33,072 bases of DNA from JAUJNH01 sp038253125 (GTDB lineage: Bacteria > Actinomycetota > Acidimicrobiia > Acidimicrobiales > JAUJNH01), in NCBI GenBank assembly GCA_038253125.1, contig JBBSHM010000023.1, positions 1 through 33,072 on the forward strand. The letters run 5' to 3'. Shown here piece by piece: positions 15,614-24,094 of the stretch. Both the position numbers and the translations under genes were made by a program. The notes beneath the pieces were generated by a model. The model saw only the letters and a program-made list of their open reading frames with translations, was not told the DNA's origin and did no database searches. Positions within the stretch are counted from its first letter, which is position 1, and every line of letters starts with the position of its first letter.

Positions 15614-15895
15614 TCAGGTGCCGTAGGCGCGGACGTTCGGGCCGATGACCGGCTTGAACAGCTCGAGCACCTCGCCCGGTTCGGCGTGCCGACCGGCGGC
15701 GTGCTTGGAGAAGATCACCTCACCGTCCACGGCCACGTCAAAGATGCCCCTCGGCCCGGGGGTGAGGGTCAGGCCGTCGATCCTGTGCTGGTAGGTGCCC
15801 AGCAGCTCCTCGGCCACGCGCACGGCGCGGGAGAGGTAGTTTCAGGGGAGGCAGTAGATGACCTCGATGCGGTGGTGCTTGTTGCTCACGAGCAT
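15614..15895 (-). CDS. SelW/Rdx-type selenoprotein (in-frame TGA = selenocysteine)
   Basis: From ATG 15895 (or GTG 15889) the reverse frame reads HHRIEVIYCLP, then TGA (15844-15842), then NYLSRAVRVAEELLGTY, and continues without a stop to 15614: 93 residues with TGA read as Sec. The CxxU/CxxC redox motif at the end of the first beta strand, the following helix, GIFDVAVDGEVIFSKH and AGRHAEPGEVLE are the complete SelW/SelT/SelH (Rdx) thioredoxin-like fold. The TGA falls exactly at the position occupied by the second Cys or Sec in the family. A hairpin follows the TGA at SECIS-like distance. Function: probably a small cytosolic thiol/selenol redox protein. Reading TGA as a stop would leave a 69-residue piece from GTG 15823 lacking the active site. 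Confidence 0.8.
15808..15844 (-). promoter_or_regulatory. Candidate bacterial SECIS of the SelW-like gene
   Basis: Starting at the UGA (15844-15842), the mRNA can fold CCUC/GAGG (15836-15833 with 15811-15808). Inside is a CC-CGCGC / GCGCG-U-GG stem with a bulged U and a CGU apical loop 17 nt after the UGA. Bacterial SECIS elements lie in the coding sequence directly after the Sec codon, with a small G/U-containing loop at about this distance. The structure was folded by eye, and GC-rich DNA readily yields such stems. Confidence 0.45.
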
Positions 15896-15970
15896 GAGGC
15901 TACGACGGTCGGATCCCCTTGCCGGCGGGTTGCAGGGGTGGGCGCCGCGTGCTGCGGGAACGATGCCACG

Positions 15971-17017
15971 ATGGGCACAGACGCGACCGACGTAAAGCGG
16001 GGCGGAACCTACGTCAGTAGGGGCGGGGAGTTCGAGCGGGACACCGCGTACATCGAAACCAGGATCACCGCCGACGGGCGGGACGGCTTCCCGGTCGAGC
16101 CCGGCCGGTACCGCCTGGTGGTGTCGCGAGCCTGTCCCTGGGCGAACAGGGCCATCATCGTGCGCAGGCTGCTCGGGCTTGAGCCGGTGCTGTCGATGGC
16201 CGTAGCCGGGCCGACCCACGACCGGCGCAGCTGGGACTTCAGCCTCGACCCGGGGGGTCGTGACCCGGTGCTCGGGATCGAACGGCTGCAGGAGGCCTTC
16301 TTCGCCCGAGACCCCGGCTACGACAAGGGCATCACCGTGCCGGCGGTCGTCGATGTCACCACCGGCCAGGTCGTCACCAACGACTACCCGCAGATCACCC
16401 TTGACCTGTCGACGCAGTGGCAGGCGCACCACCGGCCGGGGGCGCCCGACCTCTACCCGCAGGACTTGCGCGGCGAGATCGACGAGGTCGCCTCCCTCGT
16501 CTTGAAAGACGTCAACAACGGCGTCTACCGGTGCGGGTTCGCCGGCAGCCAGAAGGCCTACGACACGGCGTACGGCCGCCTGTTCTCCCGCCTCGACTGG
16601 CTGTCGGAGCGCCTCACCAGCCAGCGCTTCCTGATGGGCGACACGATCACCGAAGCCGACGTGCGCCTCTTCACGACCCTGGCCCGCTTCGACCCCGTGT
16701 ACAACGGCCACTTCAAGTGCAACCGGCAGAAGCTGACCGAGATGCCGGTGCTGTGGGCCTACGCCCGCGACCTGTTCCAGACCCCCGGCTTCGGCGACAC
16801 GATTGACTTCGTCCACATCAAGCGCCACTACTACGAGGTCCACCGCGACATCAACCCCACCGGCATCGTCCCGCTCGGCCCGGATCTGTCGGGCTGGCTC
16901 ACCGCCCACGGGCGCGACCAGCTCGGCGGGCGCCCGTTCGGCGACGGGACGCCGCCCGGGCCGCCCCCGGACGATGAGGTCGTGCCGGCCGATCACACTC
17001 CGCTGGCTGGGATCTAG
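15971..17017 (+). CDS. Glutathionyl-hydroquinone reductase-like (GST superfamily)
   Basis: 348 residues from ATG 15971. The N-terminal thioredoxin-like domain carries the catalytic C55-P-W-A (VVSRACPWANRA). Then come TVPAVVDVTTGQVVTNDYPQ, the GST N/C linker, and the all-helical domain with FLMGDTITEADVRLF and VYNGHFKCN, matching the PcpF/YqjG/ECM4 family, which reduces glutathionyl-hydroquinones. Many actinobacteria use mycothiol instead of glutathione, so the natural thiol may be mycothiol. It is divergent from the SelW-like gene (75 bp apart), consistent with a shared redox theme. Confidence 0.9.
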   Translation: MGTDATDVKRGGTYVSRGGEFERDTAYIETRITADGRDGFPVEPGRYRLVVSRACPWANRAIIVRRLLGLEPVLSMAVAGPTHDRRSWDFSLDPGGRDPVLGIERLQEAFFARDPGYDKGITVPAVVDVTTGQVVTNDYPQITLDLSTQWQAHHRPGAPDLYPQDLRGEIDEVASLVLKDVNNGVYRCGFAGSQKAYDTAYGRLFSRLDWLSERLTSQRFLMGDTITEADVRLFTTLARFDPVYNGHFKCNRQKLTEMPVLWAYARDLFQTPGFGDTIDFVHIKRHYYEVHRDINPTGIVPLGPDLSGWLTAHGRDQLGGRPFGDGTPPGPPPDDEVVPADHTPLAGI

Positions 17018-17020
17018 CGC

Positions 17021-17062
17021 CCCTTGACCGGCGCCCGGATCGGGAGCTGGCCCGGTCAGGGG
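17021..17062. terminator. Bidirectional terminator-like hairpin
   Basis: CCCTTGACCGG (17021-17031) pairs with CCGGTCAGGGG (17052-17062), 11 bp with one G-T wobble. The 20-nt loop itself contains CCCGGATCGGG. It lies exactly between the convergent hydroquinone reductase-like and DUF2510 genes, so it can serve both. Confidence 0.6.
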
Positions 17063-17071
17063 TGGCTCGGA

Positions 17072-17410
17072 TCAGGGGCGGGCTCGGGTGTGCCTGGTCC
17101 AGGCGGAACCGTTCCAGTAGCGGGCTTGGCTCCCGCCCCCGGGGTCGGGGTACCAACCCGCCGCCGGCCCTGGTGGGCCAGGAGCGGCGTCCGGATCTGG
17201 AGGAGGATCGGCGGCGGGCGGCGGCGGACGCGGCGTCACCTGTTCGGACCTGACCCGCGCCTCGGTCTCGGTCAGCGCCGCCGGGTCCCTGGGCCCGCGA
17301 CGACGCTGGCTGACCACTAGAAGGATCAGGGCGAGGATGAGAACGACCACCAGCCCCACGCCGGCGGGCACGGCCCACGACGCGAACCCCTCGAGCTTGG
17401 CGTCTCTCAC
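17072..17410 (-). CDS. Single-pass membrane protein with C-terminal DUF2510 domain
   Basis: 112 residues from GTG 17410. A transmembrane helix (VPAGVGLVVVLILALILLVV) near the start is followed by a basic stop-transfer QRRR, a charged Pro-rich linker, and a DUF2510 motif (AGWYPDPGG, RYWNGSAWT) at the C-terminus. DUF2510 is an actinobacterial module found on many membrane proteins and has no established function. An alternative ATG at 17542 has GGAG 5 nt upstream and would add 44 poorly biased residues; the choice between them is open. Divergent from the SNF2 gene. Confidence 0.7.
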   Translation of the reverse strand: MRDAKLEGFASWAVPAGVGLVVVLILALILLVVSQRRRGPRDPAALTETEARVRSEQVTPRPPPPAADPPPDPDAAPGPPGPAAGWYPDPGGGSQARYWNGSAWTRHTRARP

Positions 17411-17601
17411 GTTCCCGGCGGTCCTGAAGGCCGTGTGCGCGCAGGGGGTCGGCGGGCGGGCGACTCGCGGCAGCACTCCATGAGCGCTGATGCTAGGGAG
17501 TGGGGACGACAGCCGGGGCGACCCATCGTTGGGAGTCGCCATCGCTTCTCCGCCGCCGCCCGTGGTCGATCTTCTCCCGGCCCGCCGGTAGCGTTCGCCG
17601 G

Positions 17602-20406
17602 ATGCTCACAGAGGCGATGGAGGCCACCTTCGTGCCCTCCGAGCCTCCCGGCGCCGGGTCTGTGGCGCTGTGGCCCGTCCGCGGTGGCGAGCCGCTGCAG
17701 GTCGTCCTGCCGATCGGCGGGGGCAGCCGCCCCGGGGCCCGCCGGCGCACCGTCGCCGCCCGGCTGGTGCCGCTCGGCGAGGCCCTCCCCCACCTCGTCG
17801 GCCTGCCGGTCGACGCCGATGTGCGGCCGTCGCTGGCCGGATGGGCGGTGGCGGCCAAGCTGGCCGTCGACCTGGTGGCCCGGGGGCGCCTGCGGCCCGG
17901 CTCCACCCCCGACGGCGGGGCCGGCTGGCAGGTCGGACCGCTCGACCCGGACGACGACTGCCGCCTGGCCGATCTGGCCGCCGCCCTGCCTCCGGCGGCG
18001 CACGCCCTGCCGCTCGCCGGACGCGCCCCGCTGCGAGTGGTGGCCCCGGCGGTGGCGGCCCGGCGCTTCCTCGATGCCGTGGCCGACCGCCTGGTGCGCA
18101 CGGCGGCGGCGCCGGCCGAGGGCGGCCGGGCCTTTGCCTCCGGGACGGGCGGGCCGGTGGCCGGCAGCGTCCTGGCCTGGCTCGAGGCGGCGGGCGGTGC
18201 CACCGGAGACCGGGCCCGACCCGGGCTGCGCCTCAGCCTGCCGCTCGGCCCCGAAGGTGAGCTTGAGGCCGTGCTCCAGCTGCGCAGCCAGATGGACCCG
18301 AGCCTGGTGATCGACGCCGCCGAGCTGTGGGACGCCCCGTCGGTGGTGCTGGGCCGGCTGGGCCCCGACGCCGAGGCCGACCTGCTCGTCGCCCTGCGCC
18401 GGGCCCGGAGGGTGTGGCCGCCGGTCGCCCGACTGCTGGACGAGGCCCGCCCGTCCCGGCTGGCCCTCAGCGACGACGAGGCCGCCGATCTGCTCGGCCC
18501 GGTGGCGGTCGACCTCGGCGCCGCCGGGCTCGAGGTGCTCTGGCCGACCGAGCTCACCTCCGGCCGGGTCGAGCTGCGAGCGGTCGTGACCGAAGATGAC
18601 GCCACCGCGGCGAGAGCCCAGTCACCGGCGCCCGTCACCCACGGCGGGCTCAGCCTCAGCTCGCTCGTAGAGCTGCGCTTCGAGGCGTCACTTGACGGTG
18701 AGCAGTTGAGCGCCGCCGACCTCGAAGCCCTGGTCGAGGCCAAGCGACCGCTCGTCCGGCTGCGGGGCCGGTGGGTGGTGGCCGACCCGAGCCTCGTCGA
18801 ACAGGTCCGCCAGCGCCGCTCCCGCACGCTGTCCCAGGGCGAGGCGCTGGCCGCCGCCCTGGTCGGCCGGGTCGAGGCGGGGGACGGCACCAGCGTCGAG
18901 GTGAGGGCCGAGGGGACCGTGGCCGACCTGGTGGCCCGCCTGCGTGGGGCCCGCGACGGCGATGCCGGGCGTGAGCTGCCCGAGCCCCCGGGGCTTGAGG
19001 GCACCCTGCGCCCCTACCAGCGGCGGGGCCTGGCGTGGCTGGTGGAGATGACGACCCTCGGCCTGGGCGGCTGCCTGGCCGACGACATGGGGCTCGGCAA
19101 GACCCTGCAGGCCATCGCCCTGCACCTCCACCGCCAGGCCACCATGGGCTCGGCCGCCGGGCCGTTGCTGGTGGTCTGCCCGGCGACGGTGCTCGGCGGC
19201 TGGCAGCGGGAGGTGGAACGCTTCGCACCCGGGATCCCGGTGCGACGCTTCCACGGCGGCGACCGGTCGCTGAACGACGTGGCCGGCAACGAGGTGGTGC
19301 TCGTCACCTACGGGGTGCTGCGCCGGGACCGCCGCCGCCTCGCCGACGTGCCCTGGGGCGTGGTGGTGGCCGACGAGGCCCAGCAGGTCAAGAACCCGCT
19401 GTCCCGAACGGCCCGAGAGCTGCGGCTGGTGCCGGCTTCAGCTCGGGTGGCACTGACGGGCACCCCGGTCGAGAACCGGCTGAGCGAGCTGTGGGCCATC
19501 CTCGACTGGACGACACCTGGCCTCCTCGGGCCGTTGGCATCGTTCCAACGGCGGGTGGCCGTGCCGGTCGAACGTCATCGTGACCCTGAGGCCACCGCCG
19601 CCCTGGCCAGCCTGGTGCGCCCTTTCCTGCTGCGGCGGCGCAAGCTGGACCCGGGCATCGCCCCCGAGCTGCCGGCCAAGACCGAGACCGACGAGGTGGT
19701 GCCCCTCACCACCGAGCAGGCCAGCCTTTACCAGGCGGTCGTGCGCGAGGCCCTGGCCGAGATCGCCCAGGCCCGGGGGATGTCCAGGCGGGGTCTGGTC
19801 CTGAAGCTGCTGACCTCGCTCAAGCAGGTGTGCAACCACCCGGCCCAGCTGCTGCACCAGGACGGGCCGTTGGCCGGCCGTTCCGGCAAGCTCAACGCCC
19901 TCGACGAGCTGCTCCCCTCGATGCTCGACGGCGGCGAATCGGTGCTCATCTTCACCCAGTACGTGACGATGGGCCGCCTGCTCGAACGCCACCTGGCGGC
20001 GGCCGGCACCCCCACGTTGTTCCTGCACGGCAGCGTGCCCGTGCCCCGCCGCGAGCAGATGGTCAGCCGCTTCCAGGCCGGCGACGTGCCGGTCTTCCTG
20101 CTGTCGCTGAAGGCCGGCGGCCTGGGGCTCAACCTCACCAGGGCCACCCAGGTCGTGCACTACGACCGGTGGTGGAACCCGGCGGTCGAGGACCAGGCCT
20201 CGGACCGGGCCTGGCGCATCGGCCAGGACAGACCCGTGCAGGTCCACCGCTTCGTCACCGAGGGAACGGTCGAGGACCGGGTGGCCGCCCTCCTGGCCAG
20301 CAAGCGGGCCCTGGCCGAGGCGGTCGTCGGCAGCGGCGAGACCTGGGTGTCTGAGCTCGGTGACGACGAGCTCGCCGCCCTCGTCATGCTCCGGCCTTCG
20401 CCATGA
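17602..20406 (+). CDS. SNF2-family DEAD/DEAH helicase
   Basis: 934 residues from ATG 17602 (MLTEAMEATFVPSEPP). About 450 residues of divergent N-terminal region, typical of the bacterial HepA/HelZ type, precede the SNF2 motor. Motor motifs: I ADDMGLGKT (about 492-500), II VVADEAQ (about 590), III ALTGTPVENRL, V LSLKAGGLGLNL, VI DQASDRAWRIGQ. SNF2 proteins are double-stranded DNA translocases that move proteins or remodel nucleoprotein; bacterial members are poorly defined. The last codons overlap the SWIM gene start (ATGA at 20403-20406), so the pair is translationally coupled. The frame is open upstream to 17500, but the family-like sequence starts at this Met. Confidence 0.9.
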   Translation: MLTEAMEATFVPSEPPGAGSVALWPVRGGEPLQVVLPIGGGSRPGARRRTVAARLVPLGEALPHLVGLPVDADVRPSLAGWAVAAKLAVDLVARGRLRPGSTPDGGAGWQVGPLDPDDDCRLADLAAALPPAAHALPLAGRAPLRVVAPAVAARRFLDAVADRLVRTAAAPAEGGRAFASGTGGPVAGSVLAWLEAAGGATGDRARPGLRLSLPLGPEGELEAVLQLRSQMDPSLVIDAAELWDAPSVVLGRLGPDAEADLLVALRRARRVWPPVARLLDEARPSRLALSDDEAADLLGPVAVDLGAAGLEVLWPTELTSGRVELRAVVTEDDATAARAQSPAPVTHGGLSLSSLVELRFEASLDGEQLSAADLEALVEAKRPLVRLRGRWVVADPSLVEQVRQRRSRTLSQGEALAAALVGRVEAGDGTSVEVRAEGTVADLVARLRGARDGDAGRELPEPPGLEGTLRPYQRRGLAWLVEMTTLGLGGCLADDMGLGKTLQAIALHLHRQATMGSAAGPLLVVCPATVLGGWQREVERFAPGIPVRRFHGGDRSLNDVAGNEVVLVTYGVLRRDRRRLADVPWGVVVADEAQQVKNPLSRTARELRLVPASARVALTGTPVENRLSELWAILDWTTPGLLGPLASFQRRVAVPVERHRDPEATAALASLVRPFLLRRRKLDPGIAPELPAKTETDEVVPLTTEQASLYQAVVREALAEIAQARGMSRRGLVLKLLTSLKQVCNHPAQLLHQDGPLAGRSGKLNALDELLPSMLDGGESVLIFTQYVTMGRLLERHLAAAGTPTLFLHGSVPVPRREQMVSRFQAGDVPVFLLSLKAGGLGLNLTRATQVVHYDRWWNPAVEDQASDRAWRIGQDRPVQVHRFVTEGTVEDRVAALLASKRALAEAVVGSGETWVSELGDDELAALVMLRPSP

Positions 20407-21728
20407 CGGCCCGCCACCCCGGGCCGGGTTCCTCCCGCGCCGAGGGGCCGCTCGCGCCCGGTTCCTCCCGCTCCGAGGGGCCGCTCGAGCCCGAGGAGGC
20501 CGGACACGAGCTGGAGGCGTGGGTCCGGGCCCGACTGGCAACGGCGAGGGCCCGGCAGCGATCTGGCCCCGAGACTTATGGCCGCACGTGGTGGGGCCGG
20601 GCCTGGGTGGCCGCCCTCGAGGAGCGGGCCCGCCTCGACCCGAACCGCCTCCCTCGGGGGCGGGCCTACGCCCGGGGCAAGCGGGTGGGGCGCCTTGTGG
20701 CCGAGGCCGGCGAGGTTCGCGCCCCGGTGGCGGGCAGCCGGGCGATCGCCTACCGGGTGCGGGTGCGGGTCCGGCCGTTCAGCGACGGGGAGTGGGCCGC
20801 GGCTCTGGACGCCATCGCGGCGCGGGCCGGCCACGCCGCCGCCCTGCTCGACGGCGAGCTGACCCCCGAGGTGGCCGCCGACGTGGCCGAGGCGGGCATC
20901 GACCTGCTCCCCGGCGCTGGAGAGATCACCTCCACCTGCAGCTGCCCGGACACCGCCGACCCCTGCAAGCACGCCACCGCCGTCTGCTACCTGGTGGCGG
21001 GCCTGCTCGACGACGACCCGTTCACCCTCCTGCTCCTGCGGGGCCGGACCCGCGATGAGGTCCTCGCCGGACTGCGGGCCCGGCGCGGCGGCCGGGCCCG
21101 ACGGGCCGCCCCGTCCAAGTCCGGCCTGACCGGGCGCGAGCTCGCGGCCCGGGCCGTCGCCGCTGATGCCGCCACCCTCCCCCGCCCGCCCCTGGCTCCG
21201 GCCCGGGCCGGCCATCCCGCCCCCGTCGGCGTCGACCCCCCGGAGGGCAGCGGGCTCAGCACCGTCGACCTCCTGGCCCTGGCCGCCGACGCCGCCGGGC
21301 GGGCCTGGCAGCTGGCCACCGGCGACGGTGACGGCGGCCTGGGCCTGAGCGAGGAGGCCGACCTGGCCCGCCGGGCCGCCGTGGCCCTCGGCACCTCCCG
21401 CTTCGCTCAGCTCGCCGTGCGGTCCCGCACCCCAGAACGCCAGCTGCTGCGCCTGGCGACCGCTTGGCGGCACGGCGGTCAGGGCGCTCTCGACGTGCTG
21501 GGCCCGCCGTGGGATCCGCCGGCCGGGGTGGTCGAGGAGGCGAGGACGGTGGTGGCGGGCCTGCTGAAAGGCCAACGGGTGCGGGCCGACGCCAACCGGC
21601 TGAGCGGCGGGGACGTCCACCTGCGCTACGGCCGGGACGGGCGCTGGTACCGCTGCGAGCGGCGCGGTGGGGGCTGGGACATCGCGGCCCCGGCCTCGAC
21701 CGACCCGGCCACCCTCGTAAGGTCATGA
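20403..21728 (+). CDS. SWIM zinc-finger protein
   Basis: 441 residues. The SWIM motif is C179-x-C181-x6-C188-x-H190 (TCSCPDTADPCKHATAVCY). It follows a conserved WWGRAWVAALE segment (about 60) and an RVRVRVRPFSDGEW strand region. The remaining half is Ala/Arg-rich with no named domain. SWIM domains bind DNA or protein and recur beside SNF2 helicases in actinobacteria. The ATG overlaps the SNF2 stop by 4 nt, implying a complex or shared task, probably DNA repair or processing. The N-terminus holds an 11-residue duplication. Confidence 0.88.
   Translation: MTARHPGPGSSRAEGPLAPGSSRSEGPLEPEEAGHELEAWVRARLATARARQRSGPETYGRTWWGRAWVAALEERARLDPNRLPRGRAYARGKRVGRLVAEAGEVRAPVAGSRAIAYRVRVRVRPFSDGEWAAALDAIAARAGHAAALLDGELTPEVAADVAEAGIDLLPGAGEITSTCSCPDTADPCKHATAVCYLVAGLLDDDPFTLLLLRGRTRDEVLAGLRARRGGRARRAAPSKSGLTGRELAARAVAADAATLPRPPLAPARAGHPAPVGVDPPEGSGLSTVDLLALAADAAGRAWQLATGDGDGGLGLSEEADLARRAAVALGTSRFAQLAVRSRTPERQLLRLATAWRHGGQGALDVLGPPWDPPAGVVEEARTVVAGLLKGQRVRADANRLSGGDVHLRYGRDGRWYRCERRGGGWDIAAPASTDPATLVRS
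20427..20492 (+). repeat. 33-bp tandem duplication in SWIM gene
   Basis: Two adjacent 33-bp copies (20427-20459, 20460-20492) with few differences each encode a GSSRxEGPLxP unit. Being in frame, copy-number change would alter only the disordered N-terminus. Confidence 0.75.
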
Positions 21729-21755
21729 CCGCCTGAAGCGGTTCGCAACACGAAG

Positions 21756-21772
21756 CCCGCCCTGGCGGCGGG
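21756..21772. terminator. Hairpin between convergent SWIM and CsbD genes
   Basis: CCCGCC (21756-21761) pairs with GGCGGG (21767-21772) over a 5-nt loop, in the 54-bp gap between the two convergent stops. Short and without a T-tract. Confidence 0.35.
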
Positions 21773-21782
21773 AGCCCCGCAG

Positions 21783-21992
21783 CTACTTGGCCTCTTCGGC
21801 CGCCTTCTGCTCCAGCTCCTTCTCCTTGGCCTTCACCTCGTGGGCCTTGGCCTCGGCCCGGGCCTCGGTGGCCTCGCGCTCGGCGTCGCCCTTGGCCTCC
21901 TGGGCGTCGCCCTCCCGCTTCAGGTCGGCGTTGTCGGTCACGTCGCCGACGGCCTGCTTGACCTTGCCCTTGGCCTCTTCGAACGCACCCAT
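21783..21992 (-). CDS. CsbD-family stress protein
   Basis: 69 residues, MGAFEEAKGKVKQAVGDVTD, then DLKREGDAQEAKGDAE and a long Ala/Glu/Lys helix. The opening EEAKGKVKQAVGDVTDN...L.REG is the CsbD signature. These are small, very hydrophilic helical proteins made under general stress (SigB-dependent in Bacillus); their molecular task is unknown. It starts 1 bp after the preceding gene's stop, so both share one message. Confidence 0.9.
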   Translation of the reverse strand: MGAFEEAKGKVKQAVGDVTDNADLKREGDAQEAKGDAEREATEARAEAKAHEVKAKEKELEQKAAEEAK

Positions 21993-21993
21993 G

Positions 21994-22245
21994 TCAGCTC
22001 GTCTCCTTGGCCCGCCGGGCCGCCTTCTGGCTTCGCTCCGCGGTGTCTGCCTTGGCCTCCTTGGCCTGCGCCTCCGCCTGCTTGCGCGCCGCCTTCAGCT
22101 CTTCGGTGGCCCGCTCCTGCTGGGCCTCGCCCTCGCGCTGCAGCGACTCGCTGCCGACCAGCGTGCCGAACAACTCCTTCGCCAGGCCGACACCCTTGTC
22201 GGAGACCCCACGCAACTGAGTCAGGTCGATCGTTCCTAGGTTCAC
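21994..22245 (-). CDS. CsbD-like / microaggregate-binding-protein-like
   Basis: 83 residues from GTG 22245, with GAGGAG 11 nt upstream. The core GLAKELFGTLVGSESLQREG followed by EAQQERATEELKAARKQAEA resembles actinobacterial proteins annotated as microaggregate-binding protein 1, relatives of CsbD. Entirely hydrophilic and helical with a Lys/Ala/Glu tail. First gene of a two-gene unit with CsbD, behind a SigB/SigF-type promoter. A longer frame to 22320 would run through that promoter and is rejected. Confidence 0.75.
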   Translation of the reverse strand: MNLGTIDLTQLRGVSDKGVGLAKELFGTLVGSESLQREGEAQQERATEELKAARKQAEAQAKEAKADTAERSQKAARRAKETS

Positions 22246-22295
22246 TCTGCACCACGCTCCTCTGTGATCGGGGGTTACCCTTACCGTTTTCAGGG

Positions 22296-22323
22296 GTACC
22301 CGCCAGGCAGCGGAGCGCAAACC
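22296..22323 (-). promoter_or_regulatory. SigB/SigF-type general-stress promoter
   Basis: On the minus strand GGTTT (22323-22319) is separated by 17 nt from GGGTAC (22301-22296). Actinobacterial SigF/SigB promoters read about GTTT-N15-17-GGGTAT. The predicted start is about 40 nt before the GTG at 22245, and the genes served are CsbD-like, a classic SigB-dependent class. Confidence 0.6.
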
Positions 22324-22366
22324 GCCGCGAGCACAAGGAGGCTGCGTTTCCGCTCACAAGCTCCGT

Positions 22367-23989
22367 TCACTTCAGGACCAGGTGCACGGGCAGGCCGAGC
22401 GCCTCCTCCAGAAGGGCGGTGCGGGACTCGGCGGTGTAGAGCTCGGGGTCCACGTCGTGACCCGAGGCCTCAACCGCCACCTCGAGCTCATCGTCACCCT
22501 TGGCTGAGCGGACTGAAACGTTCTTGACCAGGCCGGCGCGCGTGCGGTCCAGGGCCACGGCCACCCGCAGGATGCCGGCCAGGGTGCGAACCGTCGCCTG
22601 GTCATCCTCGGCCAGGCGGGCGAACTCGGGGTGGCGGGGACGGGGCGCGCTCTTGCGGTGGTAGCGGGCGACCTGGGCGATGATCTCGATCTCGTGATCG
22701 GTGAAGCCGACCAGGAGATCGGAGTTCCTGATGACGTAGTACGAGTGCAGGTGGTGGCGGTCGTGGGAGACGAACAGGCCGACGTTGGCCAGCAGCCCGG
22801 CCGCCTCCAGCCACTCCCCGCACTCCTGGCCGAGTCCGTGCCAGGCGCCGGTGGCCTCGAACAGCTCCAGGGCCAGGCGTGTCGTGTGCTCGGAGTGGCT
22901 GGCCTCTCCCGGGCAGATGGCAGCCAGGTGCATCACGCTCTGGCGGCGGAGGTCCTCCAGGTGGCCGGGGGAGACCCGGTCCCGGCGGCGCAGGGCATCG
23001 AGGAGGACCCCCTCGCGCAGGGCGTGGTCGGAGACCGTCATCTCCTCTATGTCCAGCTCGGCGAAGGCCTGTTCGAGGATGATGGCGCCGCCGAGGATGA
23101 TGTCGGCCCGTTTGGGGTCGAGACCGGGCAGCTCCATCCGGTCGGCGGTGGTCGACGCCTTGGCCAGCCTGGTCACCACGGTCGACAGCTCGTCAGCTGA
23201 GAAGGTGAAGCTGCTAAGCGTCTTCAGCGGCTCGGCGCCCCGGGCGGCGTTGACCATCTCGGCCAGGTTGCCGATCGTCCCCGAGCTACCGACGGCCACC
23301 TCGAACCCGAGGATGCGGGCACCCCGCACGGGATGGGTGAGGTAGGCCCGGACATAGCGGCGGCACTCGGCCACGTCCTTCTTGCGCAGCGGCTCCCGGC
23401 TGAGGAACCGCTCGGTCAGCCGGATGGCGCCCAGCTTCAGACTGACCGCCTCGAGAACCCGGCGACCCTCGCCGATCACGAACTCGGTGCTGCCGCCCCC
23501 GATGTCGATGAGCAGGTGCCGCCGCTCGAGGCCGGCCACACCCTGGAGCACGCCGACGTGGATCAGCCGGGCCTCCTCAGCACCGGAGATCACGTCGATC
23601 TCGACCCCGGCCTCGGTCCGGGCCCGGCGCAGGAACTCGTCGCGGTTCTCAGCCTCCCGAACCGCACTGGTGGCAACGGCGTGGACGGTGGCCCCGGCGC
23701 TCTGCGCGATCTGGCGGAAGCGCTTCAGGGCGACGACCCCGCGGTCCATGGCGTCGTCCTCCAGGCGCTTCATGTCTCCAGCGCCTGACCCGAGGCGGAC
23801 CATCGCCTTCTCCCGGTCGACGACCTCGAAACGGCTGTCACCGGTGGGCCTGGCCACCACCAGGTGGAACGAGTTGGTTCCGATGTCGACCGCGGCCAGC
23901 GCCGAGCCGGTCGGCTCGGACCGGGTGCCGCTATCCCGCATCCCCGTCAGCCCACCCGGGCTGGAGGCGAAGGAGCCTTCGTCGGACAT
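22367..23989 (-). CDS. ppx: Ppx/GppA phosphatase (exopolyphosphatase/pppGpp hydrolase)
   Basis: 540 residues from ATG 23989; an in-frame ATG at 23941 is an alternative. The ASKHA-type phosphate loop AAVDIGTNSFHLVV (about 32-45), ATSAVREAENRDEFL, the second loop LLIDIGGGSTEFVIGEG (about 160-176) and VAVGSSGTIGNLAEMV define Ppx/GppA. A C-terminal HD-like helical region includes HSEHTTRLALELFE and VARYHRKSAPRPRHPEF. The enzyme splits terminal phosphate from polyphosphate or pppGpp. It is divergent from the RsbU-like gene and upstream of the CsbD pair. Confidence 0.93.
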   Translation of the reverse strand: MSDEGSFASSPGGLTGMRDSGTRSEPTGSALAAVDIGTNSFHLVVARPTGDSRFEVVDREKAMVRLGSGAGDMKRLEDDAMDRGVVALKRFRQIAQSAGATVHAVATSAVREAENRDEFLRRARTEAGVEIDVISGAEEARLIHVGVLQGVAGLERRHLLIDIGGGSTEFVIGEGRRVLEAVSLKLGAIRLTERFLSREPLRKKDVAECRRYVRAYLTHPVRGARILGFEVAVGSSGTIGNLAEMVNAARGAEPLKTLSSFTFSADELSTVVTRLAKASTTADRMELPGLDPKRADIILGGAIILEQAFAELDIEEMTVSDHALREGVLLDALRRRDRVSPGHLEDLRRQSVMHLAAICPGEASHSEHTTRLALELFEATGAWHGLGQECGEWLEAAGLLANVGLFVSHDRHHLHSYYVIRNSDLLVGFTDHEIEIIAQVARYHRKSAPRPRHPEFARLAEDDQATVRTLAGILRVAVALDRTRAGLVKNVSVRSAKGDDELEVAVEASGHDVDPELYTAESRTALLEEALGLPVHLVLK

Positions 23990-24094
23990 CGCGCAGCAGT
24001 GTGGCAGAGGATCGTTGTCCTGCGGCGCACGATGGATGTTCAGCCGGGGCGGGTTAGCGTTCCCCGTTCGGCGAGAGACCGGGGAGGAGGCCAC

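Noticed and set aside
22246..22320. Longer start for the CsbD-like protein
   Set aside because: It would place codons over the SigB/SigF-type promoter; the GTG at 22245 begins the family-like sequence.
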